Below the pieces are notes generated by a model. That model was given only the letters and a program-made list of their open reading frames with translations. It ran no database searches and was not told the origin of the DNA. 35,073 nucleotides of DNA from positions 1 through 35,073 of the forward strand of contig KV919274.1 in the NCBI GenBank assembly GCA_002049455.2, read 5' to 3'. Made by a program: the position numbers and the translations under genes. Below are positions 1 to 10,259 of the stretch, in pieces (the first letter of the stretch is position 1; each line of letters starts with the position of its first letter). Source of the DNA: Porphyra umbilicalis. Lineage: Eukaryota > Rhodophyta > Bangiophyceae > Bangiales > Bangiaceae.

Positions 1-2
1 GG

Positions 3-413
3 CGCCTCCTCAATGGCGGTGGCAGCGGCGGCGGAGGCAGTGGTGGTGGATACGAGGACGGCGCGCCCGAGACATGTTTCGACACGGCGGCGCTGCTGCT
101 CGCGGAACACGAGCCCGAGCTCTGCGTCTAGCGGGTCAGCTGCCTAAGCCTCGACACGCTGTGCTCAAGTCGGCAGGTGCCGCTCGCTCGGCTGACGCCC
201 GACGAGCGGTCTGTGGTCGTTGAGATGCTCGGCCGTCTAAACATGCTCGTGGACGACGGAGCACCAGTGACGGCGGCCGCCGCCGAGCGGGAAGGGGGCC
301 CGCACGTCGACCGCCTTCCTGCTGGAGTTTTGTGGGCAGGCGGCTGTCGCTCAGCTGCTGTGAGATCGAGGTCTGTTGTAGAAGTCGCGGACGGGCGGGG
401 TCAAACAGGGTGA
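3..413 (+). pseudogene. Broken coding fragment at left edge, unknown family
   Basis: One reading frame runs from the window edge to a stop at 411-413 and is interrupted by a single TAG at 129-131. Before the TAG it encodes a Gly/Ser-rich linker followed by an ordinary mixed segment ending in EHEPELCV. After it comes a segment with LTPDERSVVVEMLGRLNMLV, which looks like a helical protein region. Both halves share the frame, so this is most simply the decayed remnant of a gene that begins outside the window. I recognise no family. The alternative is a real gene ending at 131, with chance coding-like sequence behind it. Confidence 0.3.
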
Positions 414-978
414 GAAAGATGTTAAAAGCTGAAATTACTAGAAGGGGGGTCTATGTGCCGTTTTGATCAGCAGAAGGCAAACAGATGCGGTGATCAGGTC
501 AGCAAGAGAGGCAGATGGAGCGCGTGTTTGTATGACGTCGATAATTGACGGCTGATCTGGGCAGCCGAGAGCAATCAAGGATTCAACGAAAGTTGAGACG
601 GCTGTGCCGACCTTTTACGAGTCAGCTTTCTCACTGTCTACAACAGCACGCCCGCGCCCGTGGCGTAACTGCATCACGCACTCCAAGAACATCTCTCCGA
701 GCTTTCCCACAGCCTCATCGTCGAACGACGCCACCCCCGCCGCATTCAGGGGTGACGCCAACCAGGGGCTTATGAATCTTCCAGACTCGTGACCACTCAA
801 ATATACTCAAAACCAGCAGTTTTTGAATCAGATACGAATTTTGCTAATTATATCAGAGTGCCATTAATTCATGAAAGCCTCTGATACCAACCCCGTCATC
901 CTCGCCCGCTGGCTGTTGAGCACCCCCACGGCCCATGTGTTGTACGTGCAGTACACTTGAGCAACCACATGGGTCACG
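414..978. other. Stretch without a convincing gene
   Basis: Lower GC than the neighbourhood. The only coding-like piece is a short minus-strand frame at 615-800 (residues such as SFDDEAVGKLGEMFLECVM) that could be a downstream exon of the minus-strand recombinase-like relic. I could not tie it to that relic by splice sites. The AT-rich part at 800-870 contains no clear motif. Confidence 0.3.
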
Positions 979-2525
979 TCATCTTGTGTGTAAGAGTGCA
1001 ATGTTGAGCGCAGGGTACTTTCCGGACTGGTCCTTGAGGTTCTGGGCCCCACCACGGCGAAAAACGTACATTCGCAGGTCTTGCGTCAAGCAAGAGTTGA
1101 TTTCCGCCTCTGACCTTGGTCGCATAAAGATAACTCTGGAGCCCTTGCTGCCTGTCCACATACCCGGGAAAAGCAGGAGGTCGGCGAGGAGTCCGCCATG
1201 GTTGTCGATAGTCGGTGCATTGGCAGCTAAGTTTAACAATACCATGAATAGCTGCGGAAAGTTGAGGTGCGGATGGCTGCACTGCACAGAGCACAACAGC
1301 CCAAAGCCGACCTCCTCATCTGGTGAGATGTAAGCGTAGTAGCTGTGAACCCGTACGACCAGCAGGTCCGTCGCTTTGGTACCATTCTTAGAGATGCGGG
1401 GGGTAAGATCAAGGAATCTGGGGTGCTCTTGTCTGCTGACAATAGTAGCCGTCCATTCAGGCGAGTCCGGAAGAAAGAGGCAGCCTGTCAGAATCATGTG
1501 ACGTCCAATACATGGGCATAAGGACAAGAAGCGAGCCGCCTGCACAAGTGAAACGCAACAAAAGGAAAGGAGCACTCGGGCAGCCAGTGGTCGGAGGATT
1601 GTGCACGAGCGTACCTGTTGGGAAAGTCGAGATTCTCCGCGTCGAGAAGATCTGGTGGGACAATGTCCATGAAACGCATGTTGATCATGGTGACCGGCCG
1701 CGCCAGCGTGACGAATAGGAAGGCGAAGAAGACGTAGGCCACAGAGTTAGTCTTCAAAATGGACGCCAACGGCCCGTCATTTCTCATCATGCGAGCACTG
1801 CGAGCTCCATTGGCGGGTGGCGGCGACTCTCACCTCGCCCGCTTCTCTCTCAGGATCTCCCCTGAGCCATCGATACCCATAAGAGGTAGCTTAGTCAAGT
1901 ACTCTGGTGGCGGCGGGCAATTGGCGTCTCCGTCAGACAGCACCGCGTCCGTCGCCACACGCAGCGGCGCGGTCACGGGCGCCGAGCCGCCGACTTCGTT
2001 GACGAGCAGCGCAGTGTACAGCTTGTGTAGTGTGTCGGGCGACGCGTTCCTGCTCGTCGCGGGGTGCTGGCCGTTGCGGCGGGCGTCCTTTTTCGCTGCG
2101 GCCTTAAGGTTGTTGATGTCTTCGGTAGCCATTGGGTTTCCAATGAAGGCTCCAGGGTCTGCACGCACGTTTTCCGCCTCTCGCTCTATCTCCAGTTTGA
2201 CCTTTTCGTGCCACGGTGAAGAAGGTCTGATAAATCCAGGCACAACGCGCACTCCCTTGGTGCCGCGCAGGCGGGATAACGCGAACATGTAGGTCAAGCC
2301 CGCCGCATAATCCTTTACGGTGCGCTCCGTCAGTGGCCGGTCGCCACCAGCCACGCTGTAGCGGAGCCGGCGCGCGTCTAGGAAGACGTTTATCACCTCT
2401 TAGGTGCGCTCGCACAAGCAGGTGAAGAAATTGAAGACGCCCCGCTTCATCTCATCGTCAGGCGGCCGCTGGCCGACCAGCAGGATGCACAGGATGCGCG
2501 CAATAGAGTCGCAAAAGGCCGTCAT
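979..2525 (-). pseudogene. Tyrosine-recombinase-like transposon gene relic (Crypton/DIRS type?)
   Basis: Reading 2525 to 979 on the minus strand gives protein-like segments in order. A first segment starts at the ATG at 2525-2523 and continues in one frame to 1830, with one in-frame TAA at 2402-2400. It includes LTERTVKDYAAGLTYMFALS, which resembles the core-binding region of tyrosine recombinases. A second segment (about 1800-1614) contains TLARPVTMINMRFMDI, which fits box I (catalytic Arg followed by a DI). A third (about 1460-979) ends near LTQDLRMYVFRRGGAQNL, like the HxxR box II but with Tyr where His is expected. The first two segments can be joined in phase by a 36-base GTGAGA...CAG gap. 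The second ends at an AACAG/GTACGC donor-like site. The TAA and the lost His argue for an inactive copy. Family assignment rests on motif resemblance only. Confidence 0.4.
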
Positions 2526-3815
2526 GGTGCGGATTCTAATCGCTCACGTATTCAGCACCACGCCCGTACTGCTCGAAGAGTCCTTTCACGGGGCTGGTCA
2601 GGACACGCCAGCCCTGTTGGCAGCCCTGATGGTCCTGGTGACGACCGCCTGCGTCCAGGTGCGTATCGAATTGCGCGCCCACTGACACTTAGAGTCGTTT
2701 TTGTTTTTCTTGACATCCGGTAGCGACGGAACTGGCTCAAACAAGAAGGTCACCTCCCGGCCTGGATGAGCGACAGCGCCGGGTGAGCGGAGGCGAGGTA
2801 GACTGCGGCGGCCAATTGTGTCATCTTCGCCGACGCCGGACCGCCCAGCCAGATCCGCCTCCTCCTCGTCCAGACCGTAGTCGACGACAACCTGCTCTGC
2901 TGGTGTCGCTGGTCGTTGCTGACCTGGGCGACGAGACACCTGAAAGTCGGTCGATACTCCAGCCCGCGCCGACACAACACGAAGCAAGCCGGGAGTGCTC
3001 GATGGAACGGGCCTTGTCCCCACATCTACGGCTGAAGACTGCACCCCGACAGTCGTGTATTGGTGCGAGGAGCCCAGTTGTGACCTCCCAGCCGCCGCCA
3101 CAGCAGTCCCAGCACGTAACATCAGCTCCTCCATTGTCGTACAGCGAGCGGAACCGCAGACACAGCAAGAACAAGACGGACGTAGCAATCAAATTGAGCG
3201 GGCAGCGCACAGGGCACCCCGGTGTTCGGGAACCCGTCGCATCGCGGGGGGAACAAAAAGGAGCGAGAGAGAGAATTTATGCAAGGCGCCAGGTTGGCGC
3301 ACGGACCGGTAAAGACGAAAATCTGGTGCGCCGCCGCGAGCGGAGGAGCACGACTGCCGATTGCAGGTGGCCACTGTGAATGCAGAGGCGAGAAGGCAGG
3401 CGCCACTGACAACTGCAAATGGGTCGTTGGCAGCCCCTTCGGCCAACGAGCAAGACCATGAAACAGGCATGGCGTGGCAGGCCGGCGAGGTACGCGTCGC
3501 ACTCAACAGGTCGAGCAGGGGGTCAAGGGTCCGCGTGAGTGGTCCACCACTCACATGGCTACGCTAAATGGACGATTGGTCAGCAGCACGAGACCAGCAC
3601 GAACACTGCGCCTCTCGCTTGGCCAAACCGATCTGCTACAGGGGACGCTCAGCAGCGGGGCCCTAGCCGCGGCAGTGGCCATGCGGTACCTTCCGCGCCG
3701 GTATTCCGGCACACACGCTTAGACGCGGACGTGTCGGGTGGGATATCTTGAGCCTGCTCGTGCGCCAATTGCCTGAGTGTTCGAGAGAACTGTAATTCCT
3801 ATCGTATGAGGTTAC
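2526..3815. other. Region with overlapping frames, no recognised gene
   Basis: The best candidate is a minus-strand frame of 196 codons at 2598-3188, just upstream of the recombinase-like relic and on the same strand. It has a mixed composition with an acidic patch (GLDEEEADL) and a Lys/Asn patch (KKNKND), and could be the N-terminal part of the same element. Overlapping frames on both strands at 2783-3567 are of similar length and are probably incidental. I see no RNA gene or repeat here. Confidence 0.25.
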
Positions 3816-5120
3816 GTGGAGGGTACTTGGCAGTCTCATTCGCACGACTGCAGTCTGCTTCAGCGATCCGATCTCAGGATCCGAAGATCTGACCACCCAT
3901 TCGATGCTCTTGCGTGTTCATCGGGCTTGCAGGGATACGTGACGCTCAATTATCAAAAATATGAAAAGATTGTGGCTTCAGATGACAGGCGGGAAACCAG
4001 CAGGCGCCACCTCGTCCCTGCAGATCCGATGATTGCGGGTGCAAGTGGATTCGGAGGCCCCGTCACATCGCCCTATTGGGTCCGCCTCCACTACCGGCCC
4101 GCCTACGAATATGCGGCATCGTCTAGCTGGAGCGCCATGTACCAATGCGTTCCATCCATACCTCCTACCCCCGAAGGGCTTGTGAAATTTCCTTTCCCCT
4201 CGTGGTCTCCCACGGCCATGAACCACCTCTCCAATGCGTTGGTTCTATCGTATGCCGTCAAGTTGGTCGTCGACAACGCCGTGGCCGAGGCGCGTATCTT
4301 GCCATGGCTTGCCGCGGCGGCGGCTGGAGCCTGCACAACGCAGATTCAGGATTTTACCATTGCATTCCCCAACATTTTTGTGAAGGCCGTGGTCAGAGGT
4401 GCAGACCCCTCGACCTCCCTGACCGCACCACTCTTCTGCATTGTCGTCGAAAAAGTCATCAGCGCCTTTTCGGCGGTAGTTGGATGGGATCCTGCGCTCA
4501 ATGCCGCTCTCAAGGGGATGTCCCCCCCGCTGTTGGCCCCCCCCATGCGGATTGCGGCTATCTCGGCGGAGTCGTGTCTTGCCGTTTCCATCCGAACGAC
4601 AACCGGAGTGGCTTTCGATTTCGCCGGTGCGTCGCCCGACATGATGGCGGTCTGAAGAGGCCGGTACGGCCCGCAGCTTTCTGCTTGGGCGTCCGTGCAG
4701 TCAGGCATGGATGCTGGCATTGCGGATGTGGCGGTTCCGGTAGTAGACGCGCGTACACACAACATCCTCATCAAGGCGTCGGCCGCGGCCGCCTTCGCTG
4801 ACAACGCAGCGGCAGCGACGCTACTGGATGTGCCCAAGACTGCGGCTGCCATCTCCTCAACTCTCGAGGGATACAACTCTGCCACGGCGGCCACCTGCAC
4901 GCCACTGCCACTGCCAACTCTCTCAAGCATACGGCTGCAAAGGTTCGGGCGGGGATGATGCAAAATCCGTCAGGCGTCTTCGTCGCCGACCAGGACGAGG
5001 CGGCCGCCGACGCCAACGTGAGCGCCAATAAGCTTGCAGCCTTTGCTCGAATGTGCATGAGAGCAACAACGCTGCTCTGTTGTGCTGTTGTGGTAGCTGT
5101 CCCTGCTGAGCATGAGCCAT
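3816..5120 (+). pseudogene. Unrecognised gene, broken by a stop and a frame change
   Basis: A frame of 279 codons (3816-4655) with ordinary composition contains several hydrophobic stretches (around ILPWLAAAAAG and LFCIVVEKVISAFSAVVG). It meets a TGA at 4653-4655 and continues in the same frame to 4958 with Ala-rich helical sequence. Near 4890-4935 the coding character moves to another frame (AKVRAGMMQNPSGVFVADQD and onward). That frame ends near 5120 after a hydrophobic segment, TTLLCCAVVVAVPA, that could be a tail anchor. A 51-base GTCTGA...GTGCAG segment (about 4650-4700) could be removed as an in-frame intron instead of being a true stop. I do not recognise the family. Confidence 0.3.
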
Positions 5121-5609
5121 GACCTGTTTTTCTATTTTCGCGCTTCTAAACTGTCGTGCTTGAGTGTTCTAGTGACCATTGAAAACAGAGAGCGTCCTCA
5201 TGGTGTCTTATGGCACCGTCCCAAGCTGCCCTTCGGCGCCCTCCACAATACCCCCCTCCCACACTGCAAGGGACTGGCTTTCGAGCGCCCACCTCATCTG
5301 CTAAGATGGTGGTGTCCGCCGAGGAAATGTTCAACATCCGATCATTGAGCCGCTTCCCGGTGCAGTGCCCATCTCCTCCCCCTTCCGCACGGGCACAGTA
5401 TCTCAATGGCTGCTGCGGGCGGCAGCAGTTTCAGCTCGGTTGACGGGGCCCGGTGAGCGGGGGGGGCGGTTGTCAGTAAAAAACGCGGCCGGATGTTGCT
5501 GTTGGTCACCTGCAATCAAGAAGAAAGAGCTGGGTGGCGGAGCATCGTCTCCATGTTGCTCACCGCAAGGTTTTACTTTGCTCATGCTAGGAGCAGGTCC
5601 GCGACATGT
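5121..5609. other. Stretch with no assignable gene
   Basis: Short frames occur on both strands. The minus-strand one (5146-5406, with LNDRMLNISSADTTILADEV) could be an exon of the fragment just to its right, but no splice-site pair convinced me. It contains an 8-base G run near 5460. Confidence 0.2.
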
Positions 5610-6185
5610 TCATCTTCGACTTGTGGGGGTTGAACCAGGGTGGTCGAATGTGACGTTGGGGGAGCGCGTGCTCACCTGCAGCACGGCTTCATTGATTTGC
5701 GATATCAGAAGCGCGGTGTCGTCTTCTTTGATAATGAGGTCCACCATCTTGAGCTCAATCATCTTCTCTGCCGTCGCTTCTGCCGCCGGCAACGCGAGCA
5801 ACTTTGACTGAAACTGGTTTAGTCAGTACAGGAGGCGCGCGTAGCATTCCGCCTTTGTAGCACCACCCGGCGGTGGGTGGCGCTTGCGGCGCACGGGCGC
5901 GTCACCCAGGCCGCTCGCGGTCCCGGCGGCCGCGACCAAGACGGCCCACCCGCGGGCACCGGCTGCGGGACGGCAGACGTGGGCGCGTGCCACACACCCG
6001 CTGCGGCGGGCCCGCCCGAGGGCGGCGGTTGTGGGGGGCGGCCGACACCCCCGCATCGCTGCCCCACCAGCCGCCACGTCAGGGCGGGGCGAGCGGCCCA
6101 AATCCCCCTCGTCTCTAACAACAGCATTGGAGAACTTGTCTTGTATTGAAATCAGTAGTATTGGTTGGTCTGCGGCGCGGGCCAA
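5610..6185 (-). pseudogene. Unrecognised helical-domain gene fragment with possible exon 5676-5807
   Basis: One minus-strand frame runs through two open stretches separated by a single TGA at about 5823-5825. The second stretch is strongly helix-like (ATAEKMIELKMVDLIIKEDD) and ends at a textbook donor, CTGCAG/GTGAGC, at 5676/5675. A branch-like CTGAC followed by TTTCAG lies just upstream of 5807. The segment 5807-5676 is exactly 44 codons with phase 0 at both ends. It is therefore either a real exon or a decayed continuous frame; because the frame is conserved across the TGA, I slightly favour decay. No family recognised. Confidence 0.3.
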
Positions 6186-6233
6186 TTCCCATTAGGGGAA
6201 TTGGGCCTTCGCAACGGCTTTCGCCCTTATAGG

Positions 6234-7385
6234 ATGAAGGGCGACGACTGTGGGAGGCACCGTCGTCGCCGGCAAGTGCACCGTGCCTTTTGTCTTGTAC
6301 CTTCGGAGGCCCCTCTTCCCGGATCGGGTGATCCTATAGGGGGCACGCTATTGGGACGGCAGAGGTGGGATACTTCCCTCTTCGGGCCCGTGGCCACGAG
6401 GTTGTGCTACAGCCTTGTTGCCGACAATGTTGAAATTTCTTGTCTTCTTCTCCTTGTTGGGCGCTACCGCGGTGCCCGCCGCGACGTCGAGCGACGCAAG
6501 ACAAACTACCTCAAGACCTTCCCCCCGACGGAACCGCTGACGGATCTGTGCATGGACCTGCTCGGCCCCCTCCCCCGGACGGCGGCGGGAAACGAACACC
6601 TGTTGGTCATCGTGGATCATTTCTCCAAGATGACGCGGGCCATCCCCCTTCAGCGGATCGACGCGGAAACCATCGCGGCAGCCTTCTTGGACCGCTGGGT
6701 GGCGGCGCACGGACCCCCGGCGACGGTGTTGTCGGACAATGGCCCCCAGTTCCGCTCCACGTTCTTCCAAGGGGTTTGCTCGCTCCTCGGCATCTCCAAC
6801 CTGTACTCCACGACGTACCACCCGCAGACGAATGGCCAAGTGGAACAGTATAACCGGAACATCGTGGGGCAGCTGCGGACGTACGTCGAGGACCACCAAG
6901 ACCGATGGGACGAGCTTGTGTCGATGCTGACGTTGGCCTACAACAGTCGACCGCAGCAGAGCACCGGGGTGGCGCCCCTCGAGTTCGTCATCCCCGAGCG
7001 TGTACGGAGTCTCTCCGTGGAACGCCTCATCGGCTCCCCGGCACCCACGGAGACGGACGGTAGCCCAAGAGCCGTCCGCGAGGGCATCCGAGCGCGGCTG
7101 CGGAACCTAATCCACAAGGTGCGGAAGTCCCTCACGCTGGCACGGCGGCGGTACAAGAGGAACTACGACGCCCGCGTACAACCGGTCAACAAGGACGTCC
7201 ACGAGGGGGACTGGGTGTTCGTCGATGGCCACACGCGGACCAAGTATAAGCTCGGGACCCGCGCGGCCGGGCCGCACAAGGTGCTATCCCGCGGGGAGGG
7301 CACGTTCTCGTTGGACATCGACGGGTACCCTGAGACGGTGAGCAGTGACTTCGTGACGGCTGACCGACGGGGGCCTGTCAAATGA
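6234..7385 (+). CDS. Ty3/Gypsy retrotransposon pol fragment: integrase
   Basis: Encodes the integrase end of a Ty3/Gypsy polyprotein, the enzyme that inserts element cDNA into the genome. Homology begins near 6459. The catalytic core shows Asp in CMDLLGPLP (codon at 6555), Asp in VLSDNGPQF and Glu in NGQVEQYNR. The last two are separated by 35 residues, the DD35E spacing. HPQTNGQVEQYN and LAYNSRPQQSTGVAPLEF are hallmark segments, and a GPY/F-like C-terminal region follows (GDWVFVDGHTRTKYKLG...). Reverse transcriptase, RNase H and the HHCC zinc finger are missing, so this is a 5'-truncated copy or pol lies in another frame upstream. The listed start is simply the first in-frame ATG; the sequence between it and 6459 does not look like pol. 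The core itself is intact. Confidence 0.85.
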   Translation: MKGDDCGRHRRRRQVHRAFCLVPSEAPLPGSGDPIGGTLLGRQRWDTSLFGPVATRLCYSLVADNVEISCLLLLVGRYRGARRDVERRKTNYLKTFPPTEPLTDLCMDLLGPLPRTAAGNEHLLVIVDHFSKMTRAIPLQRIDAETIAAAFLDRWVAAHGPPATVLSDNGPQFRSTFFQGVCSLLGISNLYSTTYHPQTNGQVEQYNRNIVGQLRTYVEDHQDRWDELVSMLTLAYNSRPQQSTGVAPLEFVIPERVRSLSVERLIGSPAPTETDGSPRAVREGIRARLRNLIHKVRKSLTLARRRYKRNYDARVQPVNKDVHEGDWVFVDGHTRTKYKLGTRAAGPHKVLSRGEGTFSLDIDGYPETVSSDFVTADRRGPVK

Positions 7386-10119
7386 TGGACCACAAAGGGG
7401 GCCCGGGATTCGGCCTGACGAACAAGGGGCTCTCCCAAGGGTGATACACAAACGACCCGCGTGGGGTTTATTGGTCGTTGACGCGCCGTACGGCACTGTC
7501 GACACTACGAGACCCCCTACACTACTACGCGCTACGACTACGACTCCCGAGGGCGCTGTTCCCCCACCCCTCCCGACATCACTACCGCCCCCCATCCCGG
7601 GTCAGCGGCGGGCCGACGAAGGCCCGCCCCACTCGGGACCGGGCGGACCACGGGGGCGCTGCGCCGCCGGCTCCTCGTGGTAGGCGTCGTGGTCGCGGTG
7701 ATGCTTCTGACGGCGGTTGGCCCCACCGGCGGCCACGCCGACCTCGCGCAGGAAAAGCGCGCGGATGCTGCGCCGACTGACCAACTGGAGCAACTCCTCC
7801 AAGTGACGGGGAGGAACCCCGGGGTGGTCGCGGGCCCACTGGGCGATCGAGTCGCCAAGAGAGACCACGGTGTGGCTCAAGCCGGTGACCAGGGTCCCCG
7901 TGGTGTAGCCGCGGAGTTTTCTGGGGTCACAAGCCACGACGCGCGCCAAACCCTGCGGGACACGGTCCGAGGGAATGTGGTCGAGTTGGTCGAAGGCCAC
8001 GTCGAGGATGTCACGGTGCTCCACGGGGTCGAACGAGTCGATGAGGCTACCCCCTGAGTTACCCCCAGAAGGGGCGGCGGATGCGGCCGGCGGCGACGGA
8101 CCCGGAGGGGACAACCCCGCGGCGCCGGTCACCACGGAAGTAGCGGGCGGCGCGGTCCCACCCCCGGGGTAACGTGGGCTGCAGGCAGCCGAGACGGCGG
8201 CGGCCCAAACCCCACGAGCAGGGCCGTAGCCACGCGCCTCAGGGATGTCCGCGGTGTACGGCAAGTCGAAGGGGCGAAGGTCCTCGGCGACCTTGGCGTG
8301 GGTTCCGTCGTCGTCCACCTCGAGGGACGCCCAAATCCAACCCTCGCGGTCCCGACGGTCGGTGCTTCGCGCGCGGAGGCGCTGGCGGAAGGCCTCCGTG
8401 TCAGAAAGCTGGTCCGCGAGGTCCAGCAACGCCCCAAGGGTAGCGGCCGCCTCTGCGTCGGGACCGGCGGAGTTGACGCAGATGTTGGACGCCCCGAGGG
8501 AGCGGATCCAATCGAGGAGACGCGGGGGGTAACGCCACAAGACCCGACGGGTACGGAACGTCTCGAGGAGAACGATGGCCGCCGCGAGGGCCCACTCGAT
8601 AAGGAGGACGGCCCACGAGGCGCGCCGCCTCGCATAGAGGTCGTCCGTGGCGTACGCGTGCACCCACGGGAGTTCCACCATGCAGTCGTACGGGACCTCC
8701 ACCCCGGACCACCACGCGGGAGTCGGCAAGTAGAAGCGCGAGCGGGTCGCCGTGGCACAGCTCGAGTACTCCGCCTGATGCCACGCCACGAGGTGTCCGG
8801 TAAGGCCGCCCCGGTGGTTGCGAGCCGTGGTCAGCTGGACCGTCGTGGGGCCCTCCGCGTCCGACACGTCGATGAAGGGCGGGCACGCGAGGATGTACTC
8901 GAATGTCGGCACCAACGGCGGGCTCACCGGGGGGTCGTCCATGAAGCCCACGTAGGAGCGGCGGTACCCCACCTCGCGGCTGCGCCGCACCACGGTGATC
9001 GACGAGGCGCGGTCGTCAAGGAAAGGCACGAGGGCGTGCGGCATCGCCGCGATGTGCTTGGCGAACGGGTTGGAGGGGCGCGTTGAGTCGATGCCCCGGA
9101 ACGTCGCGTGGGCCAGCGATCCTGCCACCCCCATGCGGGCATCCTCACGGGCCCACGCGGGCGCCCACGTCGCCGGGTTGGACAACACAGGCAGGGGGCC
9201 CACGACGGTCTGGTATCGCATCTCCTCGTCGGCCATCGCGGAGGACGACGCGGGCACGGGCGTCCCGTAGACGGGCGGCCGCCGGGTCCTCGGTCCGACA
9301 AGGGGGGGGAGGTGACAAGGGTTACAACGGGGTAGAGGGGGAGGGGGGACCCCCGGGGGCCGACAGAAGCAAGAAGTGGCGGGCGCCACGGGGGGGGGGT
9401 GGACGGCACGTCTTGGGGAGGGCGGAGGAACGAGTCGGCGAGCACCACGTCGCAGCGAGCGCGGAGGGTTACGTCGTGGGGTGGCGTGGAGGAGTCGTGG
9501 AGTCCTGTGTGGGGGGGGGTGAGACCGGGGTGTGCGTGTGGGTCCACGGGGAGGGGTGGGGCCAACGTGCGTCTCGGGGGGTGTGGGGGCCGCGAGAAAC
9601 CGGTGCGGGCCGCGCGCCACGCCACGCCGGTGTCGCGTGGGGCCGATCCCGTCCGCGGACCGACCTCGACAACCCCCCTGGCGCGAGGATCGGGGGGGGG
9701 GGGTGGCGGTCGTGGCCGGCACCCGGCCAGGGGGCCGGGCCGGGACCCCATCCTCAGGGGTCGTCGCGGGACGGGCAGGGACGCCACGTCACGCGACGAG
9801 GGGGCTGTGTGGCGGTCGGGGGTCCCCAGTTGGAAGGGGCGTGGCCCCTCAGCTGTGGACAGCACACCCCCGGGGGGCCGTCCCCAAATATCCCGATCTG
9901 GGCCAGCAAGGGAATGATCTGTCCAGATCTCGGGGAGATCGGATTCGGTCGGGGGCGGGGCTTTTCCCCAGTGGTTTTCCCAACCTCCCTACTACTTGTT
10001 TGAACTTTTCGCTTTGGAGGGATTCATCTGTTTGGTGCATTTGGGGTGGCTACTTTGGCCACCGGCGTTCGGGTTGGGGAGGGGTTTATTGAAAGCGGGG
10101 ACGCCGTCCCCGTCGCCGT
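6459..10119 (+). mobile_element. Partial Ty3/Gypsy LTR element, boundaries uncertain
   Basis: The element is defined by the integrase, with only its 3' part present. Downstream lie an opposite-strand gene (7602-9236), a very G-rich stretch (9300-9850, including a run of G near 9690) and an AT-richer stretch (9850-10110) that could include a 3' LTR. Purine-rich sequence followed by TG occurs both at about 7410-7442 and at about 9690-9855, so I cannot decide which is the polypurine tract. No 5' LTR is in the window for comparison. The right limit is the start of piggyBac-like sequence. Confidence 0.4.
7602..9236 (-). CDS. Intact 544-residue protein of unknown function, antisense to Gypsy element
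   Basis: The ATG at 9236-9234 opens a 545-codon frame without interruptions. The frame stays open upstream to 9722, but that part is Pro/Arg-rich and looks untranslated, so I chose this start (MADEEMRYQT). Residues 1-355 look like a folded domain rich in Trp, Tyr and His. Residues 208-225 (WAVLLIEWALAAAIVLLE) are hydrophobic but contain Glu, so a membrane span is doubtful. A Gly/Pro/Ser linker follows at 356-398, then a helical segment (400-500) and a basic His-rich tail (RRQKHHRDHD). I recognise no family. Its position, tail-to-tail with the integrase, suggests an antisense gene carried by the retroelement or the gag-like gene of another element. A host gene is also possible. Confidence 0.6.
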   Translation of the reverse strand: MADEEMRYQTVVGPLPVLSNPATWAPAWAREDARMGVAGSLAHATFRGIDSTRPSNPFAKHIAAMPHALVPFLDDRASSITVVRRSREVGYRRSYVGFMDDPPVSPPLVPTFEYILACPPFIDVSDAEGPTTVQLTTARNHRGGLTGHLVAWHQAEYSSCATATRSRFYLPTPAWWSGVEVPYDCMVELPWVHAYATDDLYARRRASWAVLLIEWALAAAIVLLETFRTRRVLWRYPPRLLDWIRSLGASNICVNSAGPDAEAAATLGALLDLADQLSDTEAFRQRLRARSTDRRDREGWIWASLEVDDDGTHAKVAEDLRPFDLPYTADIPEARGYGPARGVWAAAVSAACSPRYPGGGTAPPATSVVTGAAGLSPPGPSPPAASAAPSGGNSGGSLIDSFDPVEHRDILDVAFDQLDHIPSDRVPQGLARVVACDPRKLRGYTTGTLVTGLSHTVVSLGDSIAQWARDHPGVPPRHLEELLQLVSRRSIRALFLREVGVAAGGANRRQKHHRDHDAYHEEPAAQRPRGPPGPEWGGPSSARR

Positions 10120-10259
10120 TTGATAAAACCAACTCTGCTTTGGACTACGATTCCCCCTGGGCTTTGCCGTGATCCTCTCCTCCCGTTGGGGGAAGGCTGG
10201 GCTGTGGGTCGATTTCCGGGGCAGCTCCTTCGACGGACCGAGCTGATCAAGAGGTCACT

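Noticed and set aside
9083..10003. 306-codon plus-strand Gly/Arg-rich frame
   Set aside because: It is partly opposite the intact 544-codon gene and then G-rich sequence; no recognisable domain.
9850..10119. 3' LTR of the Gypsy element
   Set aside because: Composition and position are suggestive, but without a second LTR copy in the window no boundary can be supported.
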